Origin: Paenibacillus_AK sp041641375
GTDB lineage: Bacteria; Bacillota; Bacilli; Paenibacillales; YIM-B00363
Reading direction: 5' to 3'
NCBI GenBank assembly: GCA_041641375.1
Contig: JBEPYM010000118.1
Location: 1 to 11,183, forward strand
DNA: 11,183 nucleotides
Shown here: positions 4,899-11,183 of the stretch, piece by piece
How the letters are laid out: every line of letters begins with the position of its first letter
How positions within the stretch are numbered: position 1 is the stretch's first letter
Program-made: the position numbers and the translations under genes
The notes under the pieces: model-generated
Database searches by the model: none
What the model was told of the DNA's origin: nothing
What the model saw: only the letters and a program-made list of their open reading frames with translations

Positions 4899-6488
4899 AT
4901 GTACAAAGTATTGGTAACGGACGGCATCAGCGATCTCGGCATTCAGAAGCTGACGGAAGCGAGCGACGTAGAAGTCGTCAAGATGGGCAGCTTGAAGGAG
5001 GACGAGCTGATCGCGGTAATCGGCGAATATGACGCCCTGCTCGTCCGCAGTGCAACGAGGGTGACGGACGCCGTGCTGGCGGCATCGTCCAAACTCAAGG
5101 TAGTCGGACGCGCAGGCGTAGGGGTCGACAACATCGATCTGGACGCATCGACCAAACGCGGCGTGATCGTCATTAACGCGCCGGATGGCAACACCATTAC
5201 AACGTGTGAGCATACCTTCGCGATGATGATGGCCCTTTCCAGACATATTCCACAAGCCTACCGGAAGACGGTTGGCGGCGAATGGGACCGCAAGTCGTTC
5301 ATCGGCGTCGAGCTCTACGGCAAAACGTTGGGCGTACTCGGCATGGGTCGGATCGGCAGCGAGGTTGCCCGCCGCGCCAAAGCGTTCGGTATGGACATCA
5401 TCGGCTTCGACCCATTCCTGACCGAAGAGCGCGCCGAGAAGATGGGAGTCAAGATCGGCTCCGTAGACGACGTTGTGCGGAACGCCGATTTCATTACTGT
5501 CCACACACCGCTTACGGCTGAGACGCGTCATATGATCTCTCGCCCGCAATTCGAAGTGATGAAACGAGGCATGAGAATCATCAACTGCGCACGCGGCGGA
5601 ATTATTGATGAGATGGCGCTGCTGGAAGCAATCAATGAAGGCATTGTAGCCGGGGCCGCGTTCGACGTATTCGAGGAAGAGCCGCCTCGTGCCGACCATC
5701 CGTTCCTGGGCCACCCGAAAATCGTCGTGACTCCGCACCTTGGCGCTTCGACGATTGAAGCGCAGGAGAATGTAGCGATCGACGTGTCTGAGCAGGTGCT
5801 GAATATTCTTCGCGGCGAACCGTTCAAGAACGCGGTTAACATGCCTCCCGTTCCGCCGGCTGTTCTCACCAAGCTGCAGCCTTATTTCGCTCTCGGCGAG
5901 AAGCTTGGCACTTTCGTAACCCAGATGGCAGAAGGTCCGATTCGCGAGATTGTTGTCTCCTATTCCGGCGATCTTGCCGAGGTGGATACGATGCCGCTCA
6001 CCCGTTATATCGTAACCGGCGTACTGGCGCGCCATCTCGGCCGTGAGCAGGTGAATATCGTCAATGCGCTGCACCTCGCGAAATCCCGCGATCTCAACGT
6101 CACGGTCACGAAATCGCAAGCGACCAAAGGCTTTACCAACCTGGTTACCGTTACCCTTCGCTGCAAGGGCGAAGACCGGATTATCGCCGGCACCTTGCTG
6201 AATGGTTATGGCGCACGGATCGTACAAATCGACCAGTACCCGGTAGATATTCCGCCAGCCGGCAACCTTTTGCTTGTATCCCATAATGACCGTCCGGGCA
6301 TTATCGGCAAGGTCGGCACTTTGCTCGGCATGAACGAAGTCAACATCGCAACGATGCAGGTGGGCCGCAAAGTCGTAGGCGGTTCGGCCATCATGGTGCT
6401 GACGATCGACAAGCCGGCCCCGCGCGATGTGCTGGATCAGCTCAACGCCTTGCCTGAGCTGGATAAGGTGAAGGAAATAACGCTGTAA
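4899..6488 (+). CDS. serA: D-3-phosphoglycerate dehydrogenase
   Basis: SerA oxidises 3-phosphoglycerate to 3-phosphohydroxypyruvate with NAD, the first step of serine synthesis, in the cytoplasm. The 529 residues match the long form of the enzyme (Mycobacterium and Bacillus type). The split substrate-binding domain covers about 1-98 and 283-316. The NAD-binding domain covers 99-282, with GMGRIG at 148-153 and the acidic end FDPF at 170-173. The catalytic residues are Arg232 (INCARGGIID), Glu261 (FEEEPP) and His280 (TPHLGAST). An intervening ASB-type domain runs about 317-450, and an ACT regulatory domain 457-529 starts LLLVSHNDRPGIIGKVG and probably binds serine. The ATG at 4899 has GGAGGAGGG (4882-4890) eight bases upstream; the longer frame opening at 4869 lacks a ribosome binding site and adds residues foreign to the family. 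Controlled by the serine T-box; ends with its own terminator. Confidence 0.98.
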   Translation: MYKVLVTDGISDLGIQKLTEASDVEVVKMGSLKEDELIAVIGEYDALLVRSATRVTDAVLAASSKLKVVGRAGVGVDNIDLDASTKRGVIVINAPDGNTITTCEHTFAMMMALSRHIPQAYRKTVGGEWDRKSFIGVELYGKTLGVLGMGRIGSEVARRAKAFGMDIIGFDPFLTEERAEKMGVKIGSVDDVVRNADFITVHTPLTAETRHMISRPQFEVMKRGMRIINCARGGIIDEMALLEAINEGIVAGAAFDVFEEEPPRADHPFLGHPKIVVTPHLGASTIEAQENVAIDVSEQVLNILRGEPFKNAVNMPPVPPAVLTKLQPYFALGEKLGTFVTQMAEGPIREIVVSYSGDLAEVDTMPLTRYIVTGVLARHLGREQVNIVNALHLAKSRDLNVTVTKSQATKGFTNLVTVTLRCKGEDRIIAGTLLNGYGARIVQIDQYPVDIPPAGNLLLVSHNDRPGIIGKVGTLLGMNEVNIATMQVGRKVVGGSAIMVLTIDKPAPRDVLDQLNALPELDKVKEITL

Positions 6489-6496
6489 ATATATAG

Positions 6497-6536
6497 AAAA
6501 ACCGGAGTTCATGAACCATGAGCGCCCGGTTTTTTT
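6497..6536 (+). terminator. Rho-independent terminator of serA
   Basis: ACCGG (6501-6505) pairs with CCGGT (6526-6530), and inside it GTTCATG pairs with CATGAGC with one wobble around an AAC loop. Seven T follow (6530-6536) and an A tract precedes (6497-6501), so it may also serve the convergent map gene, whose stop lies at 6598. Confidence 0.92.
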
Positions 6537-6597
6537 GTGTTGTCGATCCCCCCGATTATACCCGCCTTGCGTAACAAAACCAACGACAATGCAAAGC

Positions 6598-7344
6598 CTA
6601 CGCTACGGTTAGAATAATCGGCTGATCTTTCGTGATTATGATCGTATGCTCGTGCTGGGCGCCATAGCTATGATCCGGCAACGCAAGCGTCCAGCCATCC
6701 GGTCGTTCGACCACAAAGTCCGCCCCTGTCGTCAAGAAAGGCTCGATCGTAATGACAAGTCCGTTCCGCAGTACGCGTTTGTCATGTTTGTTGTAGGTCG
6801 GCCAAATTTCCTGAGGAGGCTCGTGAAGCGCTCGGCCAATGCCGTGCGAGCACAAATTTTTAATAACGCTATAGCCGCCTGCAGCCGCCTGCTGCTCGAT
6901 GAGCCTGCCGATCTCATTCACCTTAACGCCGTCCTTCAGCGACTGGATCACCGTCATCATCGTTCGGTACGTATAATCGCACAGCGCGGTTATCCTTGGA
7001 TCATAAGGTGGCAGTTGAAAGGAATGACCTGTATCGCCGTAATAGCCGTTCAGCTCCGCCGAAACATCGATATTAACCAGATCCCCCGCCTTCAGCTTGC
7101 GGCTGCCGGGTATTCCGTGCGCAATTTCCTGGTTGACACTGATGCAGGTATAACCCGGGAAGCGATACAGCGTTTTAGGGGCCGAAACCGCACCCTGCTG
7201 CCGTAAAAACGCACCGCCAATCTCGTCGAGCTCCTGCGTCGTCATCCCGATTCTCGCCATCTTCTTCATTTCTTGAATCGTAGCCGCTACGATTTGCCCA
7301 ATCCGCTTGAGCCCTTCGATATCCTTCTCCGATTCGACCACCAT
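6598..7344 (-). CDS. map: Type I methionine aminopeptidase
   Basis: The enzyme removes the N-terminal methionine from new proteins in the cytoplasm. The 248-residue single-domain form has all five metal ligands: Asp93 (VNIDVSAE), Asp104 (YGDTGHSF), His167 (CSHGIGRALHEPP), Glu201 (ITIEPF) and Glu232 (QHEHTIII). The conserved His76 (EIAHGIPG) and His174 are also present. Numbering is close to that of the E. coli enzyme. The ATG at 7344 is set by a perfect AAGGAGG (7359-7353) eight bases upstream; the longer frame beginning at 7392 has no such site. Bacilli often carry one map copy in the ribosomal protein cluster and a second elsewhere (yflG/mapB in B. subtilis). This copy lies between resE and serA, away from ribosomal genes, so it is probably the second type. 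It follows the res terminator and must have its own promoter in 7345-7475, where I find no clear consensus. Confidence 0.95.
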   Translation of the reverse strand: MVVESEKDIEGLKRIGQIVAATIQEMKKMARIGMTTQELDEIGGAFLRQQGAVSAPKTLYRFPGYTCISVNQEIAHGIPGSRKLKAGDLVNIDVSAELNGYYGDTGHSFQLPPYDPRITALCDYTYRTMMTVIQSLKDGVKVNEIGRLIEQQAAAGGYSVIKNLCSHGIGRALHEPPQEIWPTYNKHDKRVLRNGLVITIEPFLTTGADFVVERPDGWTLALPDHSYGAQHEHTIIITKDQPIILTVA

Positions 7345-7475
7345 GACGACCGCCTCCTTGTTGTTCCCTTGTATACTGTACGCAGCTTTCAAAAAAAGGC
7401 GAACCTATCTGACACGAATGGCCCCGATAAGATGCATTGTTCCACGGAGAGCAACATTCCCTCCCAGCATTCAAC

Positions 7476-7508
7476 AAAAATCAGGCCCTGAAGAGTATGC
7501 TTCAGGGC
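7476..7508 (-). terminator. Rho-independent terminator of the res operon
   Basis: On the minus strand GCCCTGAAG (7508-7500) pairs perfectly over nine bases with CTTCAGGGC (7493-7485) around a six-base loop. A short spacer and five T (7480-7476) follow. It starts seven bases after the resE stop and ends the resBCDE transcript. Confidence 0.88.
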
Positions 7509-7514
7509 TTCGTT

Positions 7515-8927
7515 CTACGGTTTGTACAGGGGAAGCGTGACAGTAAATGTCGTACCTTGTCCAATATCGCTCTCGGCAGTTACCGTGCCTCGGTGCGCTT
7601 CGACAATGCTTCGCACAATCGCCAGCCCAAGTCCGGTTCCGGACTGGGCACCTCTTGTCCGTGCCTTATCCGCTTTATAGAACCGCTCAAAAATGTAAGG
7701 TAAATCATCGGGAGCAATGCCTTGCCCTTCGTCCTGCACCTTCAAAATGGAGAATTTACCATCCGAAGATCGACTTCCGGTCAGCCGGATGGATGCACCG
7801 GAAGGCGTATGCCGGAGAGCGTTGTCCAGCAAATTCGTAAGCACTTGCTCCAGCCTGTCCTCATCGGCTTCCGTCAACACCATCTCTGCGTCCCGTTCCA
7901 GCGACAGCTGAATGCCGCGATCCTTGCTAAGCGCAGCGAATTTGCGGTGTACACGGCTTAACAATGCGCCGAGATCCGTCTCTCGCTTCGCAAAATCCAT
8001 ACGCCCCGCCTCCAGCTTGGCGAGATCGAGCAAATCCTGAACGAGCCGCCCCATACGCAGGGATTCGTCATGGATGACCTGAGCCAGCTCCTTACGCTCC
8101 TCTGCATTGCCCGCAATGTCGTCGAGCAGCGCCTCGCTGTAGCCCTGCACCATCGACAGCGGCGTGCGCAGCTCATGCGATACGTTCGCCAGGAAATCCT
8201 TGCGCAGCTTGTCAAGCCGATGCTCCTCCGTCACATCGCGCAGCACCGCTACAGCGCCGCGGATCGTACCGCCCTCTGACAGCGGCGTCATCACAACAGA
8301 CCATACCTCGGACTGTACATGCAGCTTCGAGGTGACCTCGCACTCCTGCTCCAGTACGGAGGCGAATAAGACGAACAGCGGCTCCGGCACTTCAGCCGAG
8401 CTTGCCACAGGAGCGCCATCCGGCCATGACAGCTCGGACCATCCGCGTATCATGGCCTGCCCCTTCGGATTAGCGAGAAGCACCCGTCCTTCCGCATCCA
8501 TCGTAATGACCGCGTCCGTCATCGATCTCAGAATGCTGGACAACTGCTCCTTTTCCCGGTTCATGACTCGAATTGTTCCGTCCAGCTCCTCCGCCATCTG
8601 GTTAAACGATTGTGCCAGCTCCCCAATCTCGTCGCTGGAACGGCTTTCGACACGCGTCTGGTAATCGCCTTGTGCAATCAAGCGCGCTGCGCGTTTCAGC
8701 TGCATCAACGGCTGCGTAATTTTCGTCGAAAGAAAGAATGCAAAGGTCGTCGTCATCGCAAAGCCGATCATGCAAGTAATGATAAACAGCTTTTTGACCT
8801 GAAACGAGTTTGTGAACGTCATATCGATATATTGCAGGGAAAACATACCCAGTATGAGCAGCACGACGGCAACAAGGCCAATAATCGTCATCCACAGCTT
8901 GCCAACTACACTCCGCCACAGCTTCAC
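7515..8927 (-). CDS. resE: Respiration-sensing histidine kinase ResE, lacking the usual outer sensor domain
   Basis: This 470-residue membrane kinase should phosphorylate ResD. The order is TM1 about 11-33, a very short outer loop (about 34-45), TM2 about 46-68 ending FAFFLSTKI, HAMP about 69-121, PAS-like domain about 125-235, and HisKA with VSHELRTP (phosphoacceptor His251). The ATPase domain follows, with NLLDNA (Asn369), DEGQGIA (399-405), FERFYKADKARTRG and GTGLGLA (430-436). The N-terminus MKLWRSVVGKLW nearly equals that recalled for B. subtilis ResE (MKFWKSVVGKLW), and the PAS, HisKA and ATPase parts also align well. B. subtilis ResE, however, is about 589 residues and has roughly 120 extracytoplasmic residues that are missing here, in frame. 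The GTG at 8927 is one base after the resD stop, with GAGGTG about 10 bases upstream, so translation is probably coupled. It is the last gene of the operon. Confidence 0.94.
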   Translation of the reverse strand: MKLWRSVVGKLWMTIIGLVAVVLLILGMFSLQYIDMTFTNSFQVKKLFIITCMIGFAMTTTFAFFLSTKITQPLMQLKRAARLIAQGDYQTRVESRSSDEIGELAQSFNQMAEELDGTIRVMNREKEQLSSILRSMTDAVITMDAEGRVLLANPKGQAMIRGWSELSWPDGAPVASSAEVPEPLFVLFASVLEQECEVTSKLHVQSEVWSVVMTPLSEGGTIRGAVAVLRDVTEEHRLDKLRKDFLANVSHELRTPLSMVQGYSEALLDDIAGNAEERKELAQVIHDESLRMGRLVQDLLDLAKLEAGRMDFAKRETDLGALLSRVHRKFAALSKDRGIQLSLERDAEMVLTEADEDRLEQVLTNLLDNALRHTPSGASIRLTGSRSSDGKFSILKVQDEGQGIAPDDLPYIFERFYKADKARTRGAQSGTGLGLAIVRSIVEAHRGTVTAESDIGQGTTFTVTLPLYKP

Positions 8928-8928
8928 G

Positions 8929-9642
8929 TTACTTCGGCACCTCGAGCTTGTAGCCGACTCCCCATACCGTCGTAATCATCGACGCCGCTTCCGGAGATAC
9001 CTTGTTCAGCTTCTCCCGCAGCCGCTTCACATGGGTATCGACGGTACGTAGGTCGCCGAAAAATTCATAATTCCAAACATCCTTTAATAAATCCTCGCGT
9101 GAATATACCTTATCCGGAGATAGCGCCAAGTAATGCAGCAGCTCATATTCCTTCGGCGTCAGGCTAATTTCCTGCCCGCCTGCCGTTACCCGGTGGGCGT
9201 CGTGCTCAATCACAAGATGCGGGAACACGATATTGTTGGCGGACCCGGAGTCGCGAGACAGGAAGGCGGTTGCTGACGAACGACGCAGAATTGCCTTCAC
9301 CCGGTAAATGATTTCTCGAGGCGAGAAGGGCTTGACGACATAATCGTCCGCCCCCGCTTCAAACCCGCTGACGCGGTTGGCCTCTTCTCCCTTGGCCGTC
9401 AGCATCAGCACGGGTGTCGCCTTGCGCTCGCGAAGCTTCGCGCACATCTCGATTCCGTCCATCCCCGGCATCATAACATCCAGCACGATCAGATCGTAAT
9501 CGGCGGCGATGGCCAACGTCAACGCCGATTCGCCATCCTCCGCCTCGTCGATCCGAAACCCTTCCTTTTCCAAATACATCCGCAGCAGTCTGCGAATACG
9601 CTCTTCATCGTCAACGACCAAAATCCGCTTCATCTCGGACAT
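8929..9642 (-). CDS. resD: Response regulator ResD (OmpR/PhoB family)
   Basis: The 237-residue cytoplasmic transcription factor is the partner of ResE. In Bacilli ResD controls cytochrome biogenesis, terminal oxidases and anaerobic respiration genes. The receiver domain (about 5-120) has Asp11 and Asp12, the phosphoacceptor Asp55 (LIVLDVMMPGMDG), Thr82 and Lys104 (VVKPFSPRE). The winged-helix DNA-binding domain (about 138-235) has LTPKEYELLHYLA, the recognition region RTVDTHVKRLREKL and the wing VWGVGYKLE. The ATG at 9642 has AAGGAG (9656-9651) exactly eight bases upstream; an in-frame GTG at 9651 overlaps that site and an ATG at 9633 is too far away. It starts 24 bases after the resC stop and ends one base before resE, consistent with one transcript. 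resD versus another OmpR-type regulator is decided by the resB-resC and resE neighbours. Confidence 0.96.
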   Translation of the reverse strand: MSEMKRILVVDDEERIRRLLRMYLEKEGFRIDEAEDGESALTLAIAADYDLIVLDVMMPGMDGIEMCAKLRERKATPVLMLTAKGEEANRVSGFEAGADDYVVKPFSPREIIYRVKAILRRSSATAFLSRDSGSANNIVFPHLVIEHDAHRVTAGGQEISLTPKEYELLHYLALSPDKVYSREDLLKDVWNYEFFGDLRTVDTHVKRLREKLNKVSPEAASMITTVWGVGYKLEVPK

Positions 9643-9666
9643 GCCGATCACTCCTTCGCTATTGGG

Positions 9667-10923
9667 CTACACACCCGCATATGAGTGCAAGCCGGCGATT
9701 ACGAGATTCACGCCGACCAGCGTAAACATCACAATTGTAAAGCCGATAACCGCCAGCCAAGCCGATCGCCGGCCCTGCCAGCCTTTGGACAAGCGCAGGT
9801 GAAGGTATGCAGCATAGAACAGCCACGTGATAAGCGCCCACACTTCCTTCGGATCCCAGCCCCAGAATCGAGACCAAGCGATATGCGCCCAAATCATCGC
9901 AAAAATAAGAGCCCCAAGCGTAAAGAGCGGAAAACCGATCGCAATGGAGCGATAGCTGACCTCGTCCAAATCGTCGGGCTCGATGCCCTCCATCATAGGC
10001 GAGATCGCCGCGCCAAGCGGCTTGCGGGCGATCAAACGCAGCAGTCCGTAAAGCGCTAGCGCCGTCAGTATGGACCAGACGACCGTGTTCAGCTTACGTC
10101 CCGCATTCACCCCTTGCATCCAGCCGGGCGTCTCCAGAAGCGGCTTCTCTGCGCCGAGAAACGGCGTCATCGATACGAGCTCGGATTGATGAGGACCAAA
10201 GATCGGCGGCAAAGAATATTTCGTTGTTTGCTCGCGAACGACCTCGACACCCTTTTCCACAACCGTGACTTGCTTCGAGAACTGAGCCTCGTAGCCTGCC
10301 GCACGGAAGCCGAACACACTGACCACGAAGCCGATAATGATGAGGAGGACGAACAGCACAAATTCGACCCCCCGCTGCTCCCGCTTCGAGCGCTTGTCAA
10401 CCGCCTTGAAATCGACGGCGCGCAGCAAATACATGAGCCCCGCCGCGAAGCCGATCGCGAAGAACGCCTCGCCGGCAGCTGCAGTTGTCACATGAATTTT
10501 GAGCCAATAGCTGTTAAGCGACGGAATAAGCGGCTGCGCTTCCCAAGGAAATACCGACGCATAAGCCAGAATAATGACACCCACCGGAAGAGCGAACACC
10601 CCCAGCAGGGCGACCCGATAAATCAAATACAGCACGACGAATGCAGCCATAATCATCATGCCCAGGAAGGTCATAAATTCAAACAGATTGCTGACCGGGA
10701 TATGTCCGATATCGATCCAGCGTGTGATAAAGAAGCAAAGCTGCGCGGCCAAGCCTACAAGCGCCAGGATGAAGGCGCTGCGGCTGCGGCGGCGCGTCCT
10801 TCTCACCCCTGCGTCATCCTTGTATTTACTGCTCGTTACCGCGGTGACAAATCCGAAAAATGAGGCTGCATATAAAAACAAGGCTGCGACGAGCGAAGCA
10901 TGACTGAATTCTGTAAGTGTCAA
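9667..10923 (-). CDS. resC: Cytochrome c biogenesis protein ResC (CcsA family)
   Basis: With ResB this integral membrane protein forms the System II heme export and cytochrome c synthase complex. It has 418 residues and about 8-10 hydrophobic segments (about 8-30, 50-69, 79-103, 106-124, 148-168, 187-206, 279-298, 326-346, 361-377, 388-411). The WWD heme-binding signature is present: WAHIAWSRFWGWDPKEVWAL (345-364). Conserved histidines fit the family, namely His144 (LKIHV), His375 (YLHLR) and His413 (GLHSY). A hydrophilic stretch at about 209-278 lies between membrane segments and probably faces outward. The likely start is TTG at 10923, nine bases after AGGAGG; another in-frame TTG at 10932 touches that site directly, and there is no nearby in-frame ATG. 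The AGGAGG overlaps the resB stop, so the two are probably translationally coupled. Confidence 0.94.
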   Translation of the reverse strand: MTLTEFSHASLVAALFLYAASFFGFVTAVTSSKYKDDAGVRRTRRRSRSAFILALVGLAAQLCFFITRWIDIGHIPVSNLFEFMTFLGMMIMAAFVVLYLIYRVALLGVFALPVGVIILAYASVFPWEAQPLIPSLNSYWLKIHVTTAAAGEAFFAIGFAAGLMYLLRAVDFKAVDKRSKREQRGVEFVLFVLLIIIGFVVSVFGFRAAGYEAQFSKQVTVVEKGVEVVREQTTKYSLPPIFGPHQSELVSMTPFLGAEKPLLETPGWMQGVNAGRKLNTVVWSILTALALYGLLRLIARKPLGAAISPMMEGIEPDDLDEVSYRSIAIGFPLFTLGALIFAMIWAHIAWSRFWGWDPKEVWALITWLFYAAYLHLRLSKGWQGRRSAWLAVIGFTIVMFTLVGVNLVIAGLHSYAGV

Positions 10924-10936
10924 GACATTCAACCTC

Positions 10937-11183
10937 CTAATCCATATATCGTTGCAGCGATTTTGGTTCCACCTCTACGCCCGCTTGACGGAGCGCATAC
11001 GCCGTATCGTGCCGAAGTCCGTACCAGTTTTTGTTCGTATGCGCACCAAGCAATACGACCCCGTCATCCACTCGCAGCCATATGCGGCGGTGATGCCAAT
11101 AAAGCCCCATCGCTACGCCGATCATAAACAGAATGCCGCCGACGAACAAGAACGGAACGACGGTATCCTTGCGAATATTGAGC
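10937..11183 (-). CDS. resB: Cytochrome c biogenesis protein ResB, C-terminal fragment (runs off the right edge)
   Basis: Only the last 82 codons are visible; the frame is open to the window edge. A terminal membrane helix (about TVVPFLFVGGILFMIGVAMGLY) is followed by WHHRRIWLRVDD and AHTNKNWYG, the typical ResB/Ccs1 C-terminal pattern on the inner face, and the protein ends QRYMD. ResB is the heme-handling partner of ResC. Its TAG (10939-10937) overlaps the ribosome binding site of resC, 13 bases before the chosen resC start. resA would be expected further upstream, outside the window. Confidence 0.93.
   Translation of the reverse strand, partial: LNIRKDTVVPFLFVGGILFMIGVAMGLYWHHRRIWLRVDDGVVLLGAHTNKNWYGLRHDTAYALRQAGVEVEPKSLQRYMD

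Noticed and set aside
4863..6512. A 549-codon open frame on the minus strand covering serA
   Set aside because: It mirrors the codon pattern of serA, has no ribosome binding site and resembles no protein family; serA on the plus strand has full catalytic motifs.
10114..10863. A 249-codon plus-strand open frame opposite resC
   Set aside because: It is an antisense shadow, rich in H, R and D, of a membrane protein gene; no start signal and no known domain.
1..11183. Mobile elements, CRISPR arrays, tRNA or rRNA genes, toxin-antitoxin or defence systems
   Set aside because: I found no transposase or integrase motifs, no regularly spaced repeats, no cloverleaf sequences and no defence-type gene pairs; the CPBP protease alone is not evidence for an abortive infection or bacteriocin system.

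Overview
The window looks like an ordinary core chromosomal segment of a Gram-positive, endospore-forming-type Firmicute, most likely of the Paenibacillaceae (Paenibacillus, Cohnella or a relative). The reasons are the strong AAGGAGG-type ribosome binding sites, frequent TTG and GTG starts, rho-independent terminators, a tRNA-sensing T-box leader, a res-type cytochrome c biogenesis/two-component operon and a MecA-family ClpC adaptor. The lineage is inferred from gene content and recalled family sequences, not from a search. I see no phage, insertion sequence, tRNA, rRNA, CRISPR or obvious horizontally acquired island.

Layout, left to right. Positions 1-93 (-) hold the N-terminus of an NAD-type glutamate dehydrogenase (gudB-like). 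A MecA-family adaptor (271-885, -) lies upstream of it, with its own terminator at 194-235 and a promoter region containing three inverted repeats. Next come a small membrane-anchored, low-complexity protein (1132-1590, -) with a strong terminator, and a divergent lipoprotein polysaccharide deacetylase (1779-2654, +). The deacetylase ends one base from a convergent gene pair: a tail-anchored 74-residue protein (2656-2880, -) preceded by a CPBP/CAAX-type membrane protease (2888-3493, -). A divergent 309-residue signal-anchored protein of unknown function (3572-4501, +) follows. Then comes the serine biosynthesis gene serA (4899-6488, +), with a complete T-box leader (about 4553-4841) whose specifier codon reads as UCA (Ser), and a strong terminator after the gene. 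Convergent to serA are a type I methionine aminopeptidase (6598-7344, -) and the operon resB(partial)-resC-resD-resE (11183 down to 7515, -), which ends in a perfect hairpin at 7476-7508.

How the genes work together. ResB and ResC form the System II cytochrome c synthesis complex. ResD and ResE are the linked response regulator and sensor kinase for respiration and oxygen limitation. SerA makes the first committed step of serine synthesis, and its leader should sense uncharged tRNA-Ser. GudB would connect glutamate to 2-oxoglutarate. As recalled, the order serA ... CPBP protease (ypbD) ... MecA paralogue (ypbH) - gudB, with res nearby, resembles the corresponding region of Bacillus subtilis, so the segment is probably an old conserved neighbourhood.

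Most interesting points: the sensor kinase ResE lacks almost all of the extracytoplasmic domain known from B. subtilis ResE; the T-box can be folded by eye and independently indicates serine twice; the mecA-like gene has a cluster of inverted repeats around its likely promoter; and three small or medium membrane-anchored proteins have no assigned function. I did not find convincing evidence of a previously undescribed multi-gene system.
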